A stretch of 64,000 bases of DNA from Alistipes sp. Zagget8 (lineage in GTDB: Bacteria > Bacteroidota > Bacteroidia > Bacteroidales > Rikenellaceae). How positions within the stretch are numbered: the stretch's first letter is position 1; the number at the start of each line of letters is the position of its first letter. Made by a program: the position numbers and the translations under genes. The notes beneath the pieces were generated by a model. The model saw only the letters and a list, made by a program, of their open reading frames with translations. It did not search any database and was not told the DNA's origin. Below, piece by piece: positions 53,980 to 63,427 of the stretch. The DNA is taken from NCBI GenBank assembly GCA_001941065.1, contig MSHJ01000005.1:310001-374000 (forward strand), written 5' to 3'.

Positions 53980-55506
53980 TTAGCGTTTCATCTGGTTGGT
54001 GACTCCGGTGCAGTTGCGCTGAACGAGCAGTCCGTTGCCGGGAGCTGCGGGCGAGGGCACTGCGGCGATCTCCCCGAGCGTCAGTCCGCGCACGCCGTGG
54101 GCCTCGACCGGGGCTGTGAACCACGGTTTCGTGACTCCTTCGCCCCACGACATCGTGCCGTTGGTCATGCGCACGTTGCGCACATTCTCGAGGTAGACGA
54201 TCGGAGTGTCCGAGGCGAAAAACTCCTTGTCTGCGACCGTCGTGGGTCGGAAATCGAAATTGCCGCCGGCGACGGAGTCGAGTGCGCCCTGGCTGAGCCG
54301 GAAATCGAAATTGGTGAAATCGACGTTCTCGATCGTGCATTCGGGCGAAGCGTAGACGATCACCGAGTTCTCGCCGTCGCACGCGATGTTCGAGAACCGG
54401 AGGTTGCGGATGGCGCCCGGCACGCTTTCGCGTCCGCGGATGGCCGTGATCTTGATCGGCTCGCCGTTGCCCCACCAGTCGCCGGTGTGCAGGCGGGTGT
54501 GGATGTTGAAATTCGAGAAATTGACGTTTTCGAGTCCTGCGTAGTCGCGGATGCAGATACCGATGCCGCAGTTGGAGTCGAAGATGGTGATGTTCGAGAA
54601 ATTGTAGTCCGACATCACGTTCTGGTCCCAGCCGCCGATGCGGATGGCGCTCGACCGCGAGCGGAGCACGCAGTTCGTGAAATTGATGTTGCGCGAGGGG
54701 CGTGTGATGCGCTGGAAGCCCGGGTCGCCGAAATGCCAGTCGTAACCCGCCACCACCACGGCGTCGTCGCCGCACGAGATGTAGCAGTCCGAGACGTTGA
54801 CGTTGCTCGACGAGATGATGTCCAGTCCGTCGCTGTTGGGGATCACGAGGTTGTTGTCGATTTTCAGGTTGTGCACCGTGACGCGGTCGCAGTGGACGAT
54901 CAGGAAGCACCAGTAGGGCGAATCCACGCATTTGAAGTCGTGCAGTTCGACATCGGTGCAGTTGCTGAAGACGATCATCTGGTGGAAGCGGTCCTTCGGG
55001 TAGAGGGGGCCGTCGCCGATGCCTTCGGCTACCTTGCGCAGCCCCTTGCCCTGCCGCACGTAGTTGAGTGCGGGGCCTGCGATGACCTTGGCGCTGTCGG
55101 CGTGCATGAATTCCATGCCCTGCCCGAAAATGACGCCGTGGCCCGTGATCGAGACGTTCGAAGCATTCTCGGTATAGAAAACGCCCGCCAGTTCGTCGTT
55201 GTGCTTCTGATACTGCGTGAGGTCGGTCGTGGCCACGAGCCGTGCGCCGGTCTCCATGCGGAATTCGACGTTCGAACGCAGGTTGAGCGTCCCCACGAGG
55301 TAGTCGCCCTTGGGAACGTAGACCACGCCGCCGCCCTCTTCGGCGCAGCGGTCGATGGCCTGCTGTATTTTATCCGTCGTGAGACTGCGGCCGTCGTTGC
55401 GGGCGCCGAATTTCGCGACGTTGTAGATGCCGGCCGTTTCGCCGCCGCACCCTGCCAGGAAGAGTGCGGCCAGCGCGGCGCAGACGGTGATTATGCTGTT
55501 TTTCAT
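53980..55506 (-). CDS. GH28-fold (parallel beta-helix) lipoprotein
   Basis: 508 residues. Lipoprotein signal MKNSIITVCAALAALFLAGC, then the pectinase-fold opening IYNVAKFGARNDGRSLTTDKIQQAID and PKGDYLVGTL. It keeps two acidic motifs, NSDGLD (near 223-228) and CGDDAVV (near 243). The position of the usual RGHGG reads RSRSS, and the RIK region reads GIGIC. A standard polygalacturonase mechanism is therefore doubtful. In a mannan locus it may cleave or bind a different linkage. It lies between GH31 and GH5_7 genes with gaps of 18 and 4 bases. Confidence 0.82.
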   Translation of the reverse strand: MKNSIITVCAALAALFLAGCGGETAGIYNVAKFGARNDGRSLTTDKIQQAIDRCAEEGGGVVYVPKGDYLVGTLNLRSNVEFRMETGARLVATTDLTQYQKHNDELAGVFYTENASNVSITGHGVIFGQGMEFMHADSAKVIAGPALNYVRQGKGLRKVAEGIGDGPLYPKDRFHQMIVFSNCTDVELHDFKCVDSPYWCFLIVHCDRVTVHNLKIDNNLVIPNSDGLDIISSSNVNVSDCYISCGDDAVVVAGYDWHFGDPGFQRITRPSRNINFTNCVLRSRSSAIRIGGWDQNVMSDYNFSNITIFDSNCGIGICIRDYAGLENVNFSNFNIHTRLHTGDWWGNGEPIKITAIRGRESVPGAIRNLRFSNIACDGENSVIVYASPECTIENVDFTNFDFRLSQGALDSVAGGNFDFRPTTVADKEFFASDTPIVYLENVRNVRMTNGTMSWGEGVTKPWFTAPVEAHGVRGLTLGEIAAVPSPAAPGNGLLVQRNCTGVTNQMKR

Positions 55507-55524
55507 CGGGTTGTCGTCTTTTGG

Positions 55525-57792
55525 TTAGCGGATTTCGATGGTGACGGGCTGCGTCACGGCAAAGGTGCCGCAGCGGGCCGTGAGCAGGCCGTCGTTCCAG
55601 CTCCAGGTGTCGCAGGCGCGGCCGTTGACCGTGACTTGTGCGGGTTTCGGCGTACCGACGATCTCCACGTTGTAGGTGCGTTCGGCGACCGCTTCGGGAT
55701 AACTGCCGCGGGGCGCCTCGACCGTGAAGCGCTGTGTGCCGCCGGAACAGTCGTAGGTGAGCAGCGTGCGGCGGTTCAGCCCCTTCTCGTAGTCGAAATT
55801 CTCGCCCTCGTCTTCGTAGAGGTCGAACGTCGTGCGGCAGTTTCCGGCGGGGGCGTAGGCCCGCAGAGTCAGCGTCGTGAGCGGAGCGCTGACATAGTCG
55901 CCGGGTTCGGTCATCGGGATGAGCGAGCCGGCACGCACGTAGAGCGGGAAACTCTGAATGTCCGACGTGCGGGAGATTTCACGCCCGCCCGCAAGGCGCT
56001 CGTTGGTGAAATAGTCGTACCACGCGCCTTCGGGGAGCCAGAGCGAACGCTCGGTCACCCCGTGCTGTCCGTCGCCCGAAGGGCGCATGGCCGGAGCCGC
56101 GAGAAACGCTTCGCCGAAGAGGTACTGGTCGAAACGGTAGGCTTCGTCCCGGTCGGGCCAGTCGAGGTACATGCCGCGGCAGAGGGGCACACCCGTGTCG
56201 TGGGCTTCACGCATCAGCGTGTAGATGTAGGGGTTGAGCGCCGCACGCAGGCGGATCGAGCTGCGGATCGATTCCAGCACGGTCGGTCCCCACTCCCACG
56301 GCAGGCGCGAACCGCCGTCCCAGCCGTCGGGACAGGTCCTTGCGGGGTGCCAGAAGAGGTCTTTCTTGGCGTGGAAGCGCATCAGCGGCGAGAAGGCTCC
56401 GAGCTGGGCCCAGCGGGCGAACATTTCGCCGTCGGGGATGTATCCGTCCGTGCCCTGGGGCATATAGCCGCCGATGTCGTGCGACCACCATACGCCGTTG
56501 TTGCCGCCCTTGAGCGTCACCTCCACCGTGCGGCGCATCGTGGCCCACGTGGCGTAGGTGTCGCCCGAGAATCCGGCGGGGTAGCGGTGGTTGCAGAGCG
56601 TGTAGTTCTGCTGGCGGTTCAACACCAGCGGGCGTTTGCCCGTGCCTTCGGTGAGGTAGCGGTGGTAGAGCTCCGCCGAGTAGATCGAGTTGGCGCCGTC
56701 GACCCAGTGGAAATCGAACCCGTCGTCGATCATCTCGGCCAGGTAGAGGTCGTAGAACGACTTGAAATGACGCTCGTTGCGCGTGTCGTACTGCACGACG
56801 CGGATTTCGGGTTCGAACGAGGGCCCGTCGACGATCGACTGTTCGTAGTCGAGTCCCGCGCGGCGGCAGAATTCCCGCACCTTGGGGTCGTCCTTGTAGA
56901 TGCAGCCCGAGTGGTGGTTGAAGCCGGTCTTGATGTGCTGCGACTCGGCCCAGTCCTGGAATCCGCGCATGTCGGGGAAATTCTTCGTGTCGTACTTATA
57001 GCCGTACCAGTGGTCCACGTGCCAGCACATGTCGAGGATCACGGCGTCGAGCGGAATCCGCTCCTTGCGGAATCCGGCGACGATCGCCTTGTAATCCTCG
57101 TCGGTGTAATCCCTCCAGCGGCTGTAAATCAGTCCCAGCGACCATTTGGGGAACATCGGGATTTCGCCGGCGACCGAGAAGAAATCGGTGAAGGCCCGGC
57201 GGTAGTCCTTGCCGTAGCACAGCACGTAGAGCTCCTCGTAGGGCTGCCCCTCGCGGAAGAGGTTCAGCTGGTCTTGGGTGTGCTTGAGCACGGTGTATCC
57301 GCGGCGGCTCAGGATGCCGTCCTGCGGGGTGGGGCGTACGTCGTGCGACGAGGTGATGTCGTTCTGTTCGGAGTAGCATTTCTCGCCGTCGCAGTTGTCC
57401 AGCGCCCCGACCACGCCGCCGAGGTTTTGCGTATCCTCGGCGCCCAGTTCGTCGACCGACGCGATGCCTTCGACGCGGATGCCGCCCGTGGTGAGGGGCT
57501 GCGCCGGGTCGTAGACTATTGTGATTTCGCCGGTCGAGATGCGGTAGGCCGCACCCTCCCTGGTGATGTCGAACGTTACGGGAGCCGTGGGCAGCCCGGT
57601 GATGCCCAGGTCGGTGCGCACGGGTGCGAAGCGGTAATTGTCACCTTCGCGCACGGAGAACATCGTGGGCGAGAGTATTTCGATCCGCGCCTTGCGGAAC
57701 GATACGGCGTTTCCGGCGCGGCGGTATTCTTTGGCTGTGACCGCCGTCAGGGCCATCAGCAGCGCAGCTGTCAGTAAGGTTTTCAGTTTCAT
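55525..57792 (-). CDS. GH31 alpha-glycosidase, exported
   Basis: 755 residues. Signal peptide (1-20), N-terminal beta sandwich (about 25-205), and a TIM barrel (from about 210) with FPKWSLGLIYSRWRDYTDEDY and DAVILDMCWHVDHWYGYKYD. The nucleophile Asp is in DFHWVDGANS (near 367) and the acid/base Asp in YPAGFSGDTYATW (near 409). The family includes alpha-glucosidases, xylosidases and galactosidases. In this locus it probably removes an alpha-linked side sugar, for example galactose from galactomannan. Precise specificity is open. Confidence 0.9.
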   Translation of the reverse strand: MKLKTLLTAALLMALTAVTAKEYRRAGNAVSFRKARIEILSPTMFSVREGDNYRFAPVRTDLGITGLPTAPVTFDITREGAAYRISTGEITIVYDPAQPLTTGGIRVEGIASVDELGAEDTQNLGGVVGALDNCDGEKCYSEQNDITSSHDVRPTPQDGILSRRGYTVLKHTQDQLNLFREGQPYEELYVLCYGKDYRRAFTDFFSVAGEIPMFPKWSLGLIYSRWRDYTDEDYKAIVAGFRKERIPLDAVILDMCWHVDHWYGYKYDTKNFPDMRGFQDWAESQHIKTGFNHHSGCIYKDDPKVREFCRRAGLDYEQSIVDGPSFEPEIRVVQYDTRNERHFKSFYDLYLAEMIDDGFDFHWVDGANSIYSAELYHRYLTEGTGKRPLVLNRQQNYTLCNHRYPAGFSGDTYATWATMRRTVEVTLKGGNNGVWWSHDIGGYMPQGTDGYIPDGEMFARWAQLGAFSPLMRFHAKKDLFWHPARTCPDGWDGGSRLPWEWGPTVLESIRSSIRLRAALNPYIYTLMREAHDTGVPLCRGMYLDWPDRDEAYRFDQYLFGEAFLAAPAMRPSGDGQHGVTERSLWLPEGAWYDYFTNERLAGGREISRTSDIQSFPLYVRAGSLIPMTEPGDYVSAPLTTLTLRAYAPAGNCRTTFDLYEDEGENFDYEKGLNRRTLLTYDCSGGTQRFTVEAPRGSYPEAVAERTYNVEIVGTPKPAQVTVNGRACDTWSWNDGLLTARCGTFAVTQPVTIEIR

Positions 57793-57801
57793 GTTTCGGT
57801 T

Positions 57802-59781
57802 TTATCGGGTCGGGAAAATATGGATCGCAGCGCCTCCGCTGCCGGCCAGCGGGAGCGTCAGACTGTCGCCTTTGCGCAGGCTGACGGTGCGTTTTTCGAG
57901 CCGGTTGGGGTCGTCGGCGGTTTCGTCGGTGTCGGTGTATATCTCGGCCGTGTAGGCGCCGTCGCCGAGGAAATCCGCACGGAACTCCACCTCGCGGGGC
58001 GTCGAGTTGTTGATGGCGCCCACCCACCAGTCGGCGCCCTTGCGGCGTGCCACGCAGGCGTATTCCATCACCGAAGCGGCCGGCACGACCGTCTCGTCCC
58101 ACGTCGTCGGCACCTCGCGGATGAATTCGAATCCGGGCTGCCCCTCATACGCCGGCGGAGTGTCGCAGACCATGCCGAGGTAGCTTTCCAGCACGACATA
58201 CATGCCCAGCATGTGGCAGCGGGTGTTCGTGACCCACGGATTGGAGTAGCGGATTTGCAGTTTCTCTTTCGGCACGGCGCGGAAGCCTCCGAGGTGGTAG
58301 TCCGTGGCTCCGGCCAGCAGGCGTGTGAAGGGAATGGCGATGTCGAGGTCAGCGCCCATGTCCAGCGACCACTTGTAGCACTCGTAGTTGCGCGTGCCCT
58401 CGCGGGTGAACTCGTTGGGATAGGTGCGGTTGAGTCCCGAGGGTTTCGACGAACCGTGGAACTGCACGAAGATCTTGTGGGCGGCGGATTTGGCTAAAAT
58501 CTCTTCCTGGATACGAATCATTTCCTGGTCGTCGCGGTCCATGAAATCGACCATCATGCCCTTGACTCCCCATTCCTCGAAGCGGGCCAGCGCCTCGTCC
58601 AGCTGGGCGTAGAGTATCTTCCAGTTGACCCAGAGGTGGATGCCCACGCCCTGTTCCGCGGCGTATTTGCAGATGTAGGGCATGTCGAGCGTCCGGAGCG
58701 GCTTCATGATGTCGGCTTCGGAGCTCGGGAATTCGAAACTCATGTTCGGGTCGTAGTACCACGGCTGTTCGGCATAGCCGTAAATCGAGTGGAAATCGAG
58801 TCCGGAGCGTGCCGCGAAATCGATGTAGTATTTGTTCGTCGGGAAATTGTTGCCCGCGAGGAACGTGGTGTCGGGGGTGACACAACCGTTCCACCACGTG
58901 AAGGTGGTCTTTCCGGGGCGTATCCACGTCGTGTCGGCCACGGCGCACGGGTCGTTGAGGTTCGTGAGCAGGTTCGAGGCGATGAGGCGTCCGGCGTCGG
59001 GGCCGATCATCATCACGCGCCACGGCGAACGGTGGGGCAGCGACGCACGCACCTTTTCGCGCTGCTGTCCCGGCAGGGGCGAGAGCTTTCCGCGCAGCGA
59101 TCCCTGCTCTTTGGAAAGGTAGAGGCCTGCGTAGTCGCGGACGGCGGCTTCGGTGACGGCCATCACCGTCCCGTCGGGGTAAGTGAACAGCGTCGGCATC
59201 TCCATCAGCTTGCCTTCGTCGAGGTGTTCGTAGTCGGTCTGCGTGTAGAATCCCTCGTGCGAGGTGGTGTACGACCTCAGGTACATCGTCAGCGCCTTGG
59301 GATTGCCTGCCAGGTCGAAGGTCGTCAGCTCGTCGTGCATCACATAGGAGTTCCAGCCCTCCTGCTCGGGGAAGACGTAGCGGAAGGCCGCGCCGTCGTT
59401 GAACGTCCGCACGACGAGATCGATCCGGCGGTGGGGCGCAGCCTCTTCCGTCAGCGGGATCACCGCTTCGGTGTAGGGCTCCTCGACGTGCGAGGACTTG
59501 CCTGTGATAAGGTCGTAGCGCTCCACGCCGCTGCGGCGTTCGATGCGTCCGGTGCGGAGTCCGCGGCCGAATTCGCCGCTGTCGAAGACGAAGCCTATGC
59601 GGCCTCCGTCGACAAGCTGCGTTTTGCCGTAGAATACGTCGTATTCAGGCAGCGATTTCCGGTCCACGCGGACCGTCATGCGAATCTGCCCGTCGGGCGA
59701 TTTCACGCTTATGGTTTTCTGTGCGTAACCCGCGCCGCCCAGAAGCAGCGCTGCGGCTATGGTGAGAATTCGTTTCATCAT
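57802..59781 (-). CDS. GH97 glycosidase, probable alpha-galactosidase type
   Basis: 659 residues. Signal peptide (MMKRILTIAAALLLGGAGYAQ), N-terminal GH97 beta sandwich (about 25-280), catalytic barrel (about 290-550) and C-terminal sheet. VKGMMVDFMDRDDQ (near 412) fits the retaining group of GH97, in which an Asp is nucleophile, as in BtGal97a, rather than the inverting SusB group. An alpha-galactosidase suits galactomannan debranching. The ATG at 59781 overlaps the upstream GH26 stop as ATGA, so translation is coupled. Confidence 0.9.
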   Translation of the reverse strand: MMKRILTIAAALLLGGAGYAQKTISVKSPDGQIRMTVRVDRKSLPEYDVFYGKTQLVDGGRIGFVFDSGEFGRGLRTGRIERRSGVERYDLITGKSSHVEEPYTEAVIPLTEEAAPHRRIDLVVRTFNDGAAFRYVFPEQEGWNSYVMHDELTTFDLAGNPKALTMYLRSYTTSHEGFYTQTDYEHLDEGKLMEMPTLFTYPDGTVMAVTEAAVRDYAGLYLSKEQGSLRGKLSPLPGQQREKVRASLPHRSPWRVMMIGPDAGRLIASNLLTNLNDPCAVADTTWIRPGKTTFTWWNGCVTPDTTFLAGNNFPTNKYYIDFAARSGLDFHSIYGYAEQPWYYDPNMSFEFPSSEADIMKPLRTLDMPYICKYAAEQGVGIHLWVNWKILYAQLDEALARFEEWGVKGMMVDFMDRDDQEMIRIQEEILAKSAAHKIFVQFHGSSKPSGLNRTYPNEFTREGTRNYECYKWSLDMGADLDIAIPFTRLLAGATDYHLGGFRAVPKEKLQIRYSNPWVTNTRCHMLGMYVVLESYLGMVCDTPPAYEGQPGFEFIREVPTTWDETVVPAASVMEYACVARRKGADWWVGAINNSTPREVEFRADFLGDGAYTAEIYTDTDETADDPNRLEKRTVSLRKGDSLTLPLAGSGGAAIHIFPTR

Positions 59782-60884
59782 CGTATGTCTTGGTTCATCA
59801 GAATTCGGTCGTCGGCAATGAAGGCCTTGAAATCGCCTTCGGCCGCATGGCCTTTGTAGGGGAGGTAGAAATGGCCGGGTTTGTCGGGTTCCCAGGCATT
59901 GCGCCAGAAGAGTATCCACGCCATGCCCGAAGGTTCGATGACCGGAGCCACGACGCGGGTGAAATAATCCGTCACGGGAATCCCTTCCATGCCGGTCTCG
60001 GCCATCACGGGCAGTTTGCCCGAGCGTGCGGCGTAGTCGGCGACGATTTGCAGGTTGCGCTGCATATTGGCCATGTAGTGCTCCGTGGCGGCCGCATCCG
60101 AGCCGAAATGGTAGAGGTCGAAGCCGACCACGTCCACCCATTCGTCGCCGGGATAGCGCTCGAGATAACCGGCTTCGTCCTCGACGTCGGTCGGGGAGTA
60201 GCCGTAGAGGACGTTGTGTACGCCGCGCGTGTCGCGCAGATGGCCGACGGTCATCCGCCACAATGCCTTGTATTCGTCGGGCGTTGCGAAATCGGCGCCC
60301 CACCAGAACCATGAACGGGTCTGCTCGTGGTAGAGACGCAACACGACGGGAATCGCCCCGCCCTGTGCATCTTTCAGCGACAGGAGGAAATCCGCCACGC
60401 GGTCCAGTTGCGCGAGGTATTCGTCGTGATGCGATCCGCCCGGCAGGATGGATGCGACCACGTCGTTGCGCGAGCAGTCCCACGTCGAACCGCCGGTAAG
60501 GATGTTGTCGCCGTGCCAGCTGATGGTCGAGATGCCTCCGCGGGCCGCCGTTGCGGCGATTCCCCGGCGGATGTCGTCGAAATAGACCGAGTCGAGGCTG
60601 TACGGTGCGCCCAGTTCGACGTGGCCGATCTCCCAGCCGACGACTGCGGGGTAGTCGCTCGTCATGTCGTAAACGTCCGAAAATCCCGGTTCGTAACGCT
60701 GGTGTCCGTAGGCCAGGGCGTCCTGCTGTCCGAGCATGACGCCCCGGTCACGGAGTTCGAAAAGACGTTCGTAAAGGGCGCAGGCGGCTTTGTTCGCCTG
60801 CGGGTCCGAAGGACGGTGTTCCGGCCCGGAGCAGGCCGCAGTCAGCAGGGCGGTGCCCGCTGCGAGGGTCAGAAGATGTTTCAT
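59778..60884 (-). CDS. GH26 endo-beta-mannanase, lipoprotein
   Basis: 368 residues. Lipoprotein signal MKHLLTLAAGTALLTAAC, then a single GH26 barrel. Features are MLGQQDALAYGH, VVGWEIGHVELG, acid/base Glu in RLYHEQTRSWFWWG (near 187) and nucleophile Glu in PVMAETGMEG (near 295). It cuts mannan, often releasing mannobiose, which suits the phosphorylase gene upstream and the separate symporter/epimerase pair. It is a paralogue of the GH26 half of the fusion at 41802-44435. It follows the GH130 gene by seven bases. Confidence 0.92.
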   Translation of the reverse strand: MKHLLTLAAGTALLTAACSGPEHRPSDPQANKAACALYERLFELRDRGVMLGQQDALAYGHQRYEPGFSDVYDMTSDYPAVVGWEIGHVELGAPYSLDSVYFDDIRRGIAATAARGGISTISWHGDNILTGGSTWDCSRNDVVASILPGGSHHDEYLAQLDRVADFLLSLKDAQGGAIPVVLRLYHEQTRSWFWWGADFATPDEYKALWRMTVGHLRDTRGVHNVLYGYSPTDVEDEAGYLERYPGDEWVDVVGFDLYHFGSDAAATEHYMANMQRNLQIVADYAARSGKLPVMAETGMEGIPVTDYFTRVVAPVIEPSGMAWILFWRNAWEPDKPGHFYLPYKGHAAEGDFKAFIADDRILMNQDIR

Positions 60885-60891
60885 CGATGAT

Positions 60892-62070
60892 TTAGCGTTG
60901 TTTGAAAGGTTCGTTGCTGTCGATCAGCTTGCAGAGCGTTTCGACCGAGGCGGCGCTGCGGAAGCCGTCGGGCACCGTGTTGAAGCAATAGTCCAGCAGC
61001 CGGTCGACGGACGATACGGCTACGTGCATGCGGGTGTCGCACGAGGCGTAGTAGATCAGCACACGGCCGTCGGGATCGGCGATCCAGCCGTTGCTGAAGA
61101 GCACGTTCGAGACGTCGCCCACGCGCTCTCCGCTCAACGGGGCCATGAAATATCCGGCCGGTTCGGCGATGACCCGCGTGGGGTCGTCGAGCGCCGTGAC
61201 GTAGAGGTAGAGCACATAGCGCAGACCTGCGGCGCACATCCTCACGCCGTGGGCCAGGTGCAGCCATCCGCGCGGCGTGCGGATCGGGTGGGGGCCTTCG
61301 CCGTTCTTCATCTCCTTGACGGTGTGATAGTGGCGGCCGTTGATGATCTTCTGCTCGCCGACCTCGGCGCGGGTGATGTCGTCGATGAGCGCCCAGCCGA
61401 TGCCGCCACCGTTGCCGGCGTCGATGAAGCTGTCCTGCGGACGGGTGTAGAGCGCGTATTTACCGTCGACGAACTCCGGGTGGAGCACCACGTTGCGCTG
61501 CTGTCCGGGGCTTTTCAGGTCGGGGAGGCGTTCCCAGTGTTCGAGGTCCTTCGTGCGGGCGATGCCTGCGGAGGCGACCGCTGCCGAGAGGTCGTCCGGG
61601 GCCGTGAGGTCCTTGCGTTCGGTGCAGAAGATGCCGTAAATCCACCCGTCCTCGTGGGCCGTCAGGCGCATGTCGTAGACGTTCGTGTCGGGATCGCCGG
61701 TTTCGGGCATCCGGACCGGATATTTCCGGAACCTGAAATTGTCGATGCCGTTGGGGCTCTCGGCGATGGCGAAGAACGATTTGCGGTCGTTGCCTTCGAC
61801 GCGCACCGCCAGCACGTATTTGCCGTCGTGGAACATGGCCCCGGCGTTGAACGTGCCGTTGATGCCGAAACGTTCCATGCAGTAGGGGTTGCGTTCGGGC
61901 GAGAGGTCGTAGCGCCACTCCAGCGGCGTGTGGTCACGCGTCAGCACCGGAAATCTGTACCGTTCGTAAATCCCGTTTCCGGGCAGCAGAGGTTCGTTTT
62001 CACGCTCCAGAAGCCGGTCGTGCTCCTCGCGCAGGGCGTGTAAACGGTTGTCGAATAAAGTGTTCGTCAT
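60892..62070 (-). CDS. GH130 4-O-beta-mannosyl-glucose phosphorylase
   Basis: 392 residues, no signal peptide, so cytoplasmic. GH130 subfamily 1 features are [38 protein letters not shown], the catalytic Asp in YDMRLT (near 131), [22 protein letters not shown] and [19 protein letters not shown]. It phosphorolyses mannosylglucose to mannose-1-phosphate and glucose. Together with the epimerase (38917) and the symporter (40125) it completes the pathway described for Bacteroides fragilis. A terminator separates it from the upstream binding-protein gene. Confidence 0.93.
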   Translation of the reverse strand: MTNTLFDNRLHALREEHDRLLERENEPLLPGNGIYERYRFPVLTRDHTPLEWRYDLSPERNPYCMERFGINGTFNAGAMFHDGKYVLAVRVEGNDRKSFFAIAESPNGIDNFRFRKYPVRMPETGDPDTNVYDMRLTAHEDGWIYGIFCTERKDLTAPDDLSAAVASAGIARTKDLEHWERLPDLKSPGQQRNVVLHPEFVDGKYALYTRPQDSFIDAGNGGGIGWALIDDITRAEVGEQKIINGRHYHTVKEMKNGEGPHPIRTPRGWLHLAHGVRMCAAGLRYVLYLYVTALDDPTRVIAEPAGYFMAPLSGERVGDVSNVLFSNGWIADPDGRVLIYYASCDTRMHVAVSSVDRLLDYCFNTVPDGFRSAASVETLCKLIDSNEPFKQR

Positions 62071-62101
62071 GTCGTATGGAATGAATGTGTCAGGGTATCG
62101 G

Positions 62102-62140
62102 AAAAACCGGGGCGCAGGCGTTCGCGGCGCTGCGCCCCGG
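62102..62140 (-). terminator. Terminator inside the mannan locus
   Basis: Stem CCGGGGCGCAG (62107-62117) / CTGCGCCCCGG (62130-62140); on the minus strand it is followed by five Ts (62106-62102). It lies six bases past the glycan-binding protein stop and before the GH130 gene. Confidence 0.82.
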
Positions 62141-62145
62141 CTTCG

Positions 62146-63396
62146 CTATTTGGTTTCGATCTTCTTCACGAAACGGATGTTCCAGAGGTAGAACTCCATG
62201 TCGCCGGCGGTCTCGCGCTGTGCGGCGATCTTGAAATTGTTGTACTGGTCCGTATTGTTGTAAGGATCCGTTGCAATCTTGAGGCAGGTTTTCTGGCCGT
62301 TTTCCTCGAGCGGCGGGAAGAGGTCTGTCACCTCCAGCTGCACGGTCTGCCATTCGCCCATCGTGTTGAGCGCCACGCCGTTGTTCGAACTTGCGGGGTC
62401 CCACATATAGAACTTGCCGGCATCCTCGCTCTCGGCGGCACCCAACCGGATGTAGCGGGCCAGAGGCGTACCCGACGGGTTGTTGATCTCCATCTTCACA
62501 CACCATTTTTCGGGATTGGCCAGCAGGTCGGCGGCCGAGCTGTCGAGCCAGAAATGGGTGATCATGTAGTTTTCATAACCCCACGTGCCGGGGAAATTCT
62601 TTTTGATCCAGGTCACCCACTTGAACAGCGGCTGATAGTAGAACTCCTCGGGAGAGATGTCGTTCATCGACGTGATACCCGTGGCCCACCATCCGTTCAC
62701 CCAGGTGCGCTCGTCGTTGGTGAGGATCGGAATGCCCGGTTCGCGGAAGGGAATCTCGACGGGCGTCGTCAGTTCGGGGGTCTCGATGGTCAGGTACGAG
62801 GCCCTGTCGGTGGGCGTTCCGGCCGGAATTGCGACGCCGAACGACGTGGCGTTGCAGCCGATCATCTTGACAGGCTGTCCGTTGAAGGTCAGCTTGGCGT
62901 TGATCGAGTCGATCAGGTAGAGGTCGAAATCGCTGCCCACGACCTGCACCGTGTCGCGGTCGGCGGCGAAATCGTTCTTGAAGCCGTTGATGACCAGTTC
63001 GGGCAGCGTCACGTTCAGCGCGGCCGATACCTCGCCGCGTTTGGTGACGATGCGCAGCGTGTTGTTCACCTCTCCGGGGAGTTTGCGCGGCACGACCAGT
63101 TCGAGGCGGTGGCGTTTGGCGTAAACCTGCGTCAGGTCGAGTGAGAGGTCGTTGATCGTCACCGATTCGAGGTCGGTGAGGTTGTCGCCGAAGATGGTGA
63201 TCGACTGGTTGAGCGCCGCCGTCGTGATGACGGTCGACGTGTCGGCCGATGCGGCGATCTTGCGGATCGACGGGGCGCCGGTCGAGACGTTGTCCGGGTC
63301 CCAGCCTTCGTCGATGTTGACCACGTCGCTGCACGAGATTGCCGCACAGGCGGCCAGCACGGCGGCAGTCGTATAGGTTAACCACGTAAGTTTCAT
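62146..63396 (-). CDS. Surface glycan-binding lipoprotein (IPT/TIG plus C-terminal binding domain)
   Basis: 416 residues. Lipoprotein signal ending AACAAISC near residue 22. Two or more IPT/TIG-like Ig domains follow (about 35-215: ITTAALNQSITIFGDNLTDLESVTIND, VTLPELVINGFKNDF). The C-terminal sandwich (about 220-416) has WATGITSMNDISPEEFYYQPLFKW and FYLWNIRFVKKIETK, like SGBP proteins of Bacteroidetes. It is expected on the outer membrane, feeding the SusCD pair. Encoded directly after susD. Confidence 0.87.
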   Translation of the reverse strand: MKLTWLTYTTAAVLAACAAISCSDVVNIDEGWDPDNVSTGAPSIRKIAASADTSTVITTAALNQSITIFGDNLTDLESVTINDLSLDLTQVYAKRHRLELVVPRKLPGEVNNTLRIVTKRGEVSAALNVTLPELVINGFKNDFAADRDTVQVVGSDFDLYLIDSINAKLTFNGQPVKMIGCNATSFGVAIPAGTPTDRASYLTIETPELTTPVEIPFREPGIPILTNDERTWVNGWWATGITSMNDISPEEFYYQPLFKWVTWIKKNFPGTWGYENYMITHFWLDSSAADLLANPEKWCVKMEINNPSGTPLARYIRLGAAESEDAGKFYMWDPASSNNGVALNTMGEWQTVQLEVTDLFPPLEENGQKTCLKIATDPYNNTDQYNNFKIAAQRETAGDMEFYLWNIRFVKKIETK

Positions 63397-63427
63397 AATA
63401 TGTCGGTTTTAAATCGGTTTAAGGTTA

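Noticed and set aside
53869..57777. Open frame of 1302 codons on the plus strand opposite the GH5, GH28-fold and GH31 genes
   Set aside because: It spans three recognised genes on the other strand, has Arg/Val/Ala/Asp-biased low-information sequence, and mirrors their codon pattern. Long antisense frames are expected in GC-rich coding DNA.
57802..60483. 893-codon GH97 protein with a long N-terminal extension
   Set aside because: The extension lies inside the GH26 gene in another frame. A signal peptide at 59781 and the ATGA overlap with the GH26 stop mark the true start.
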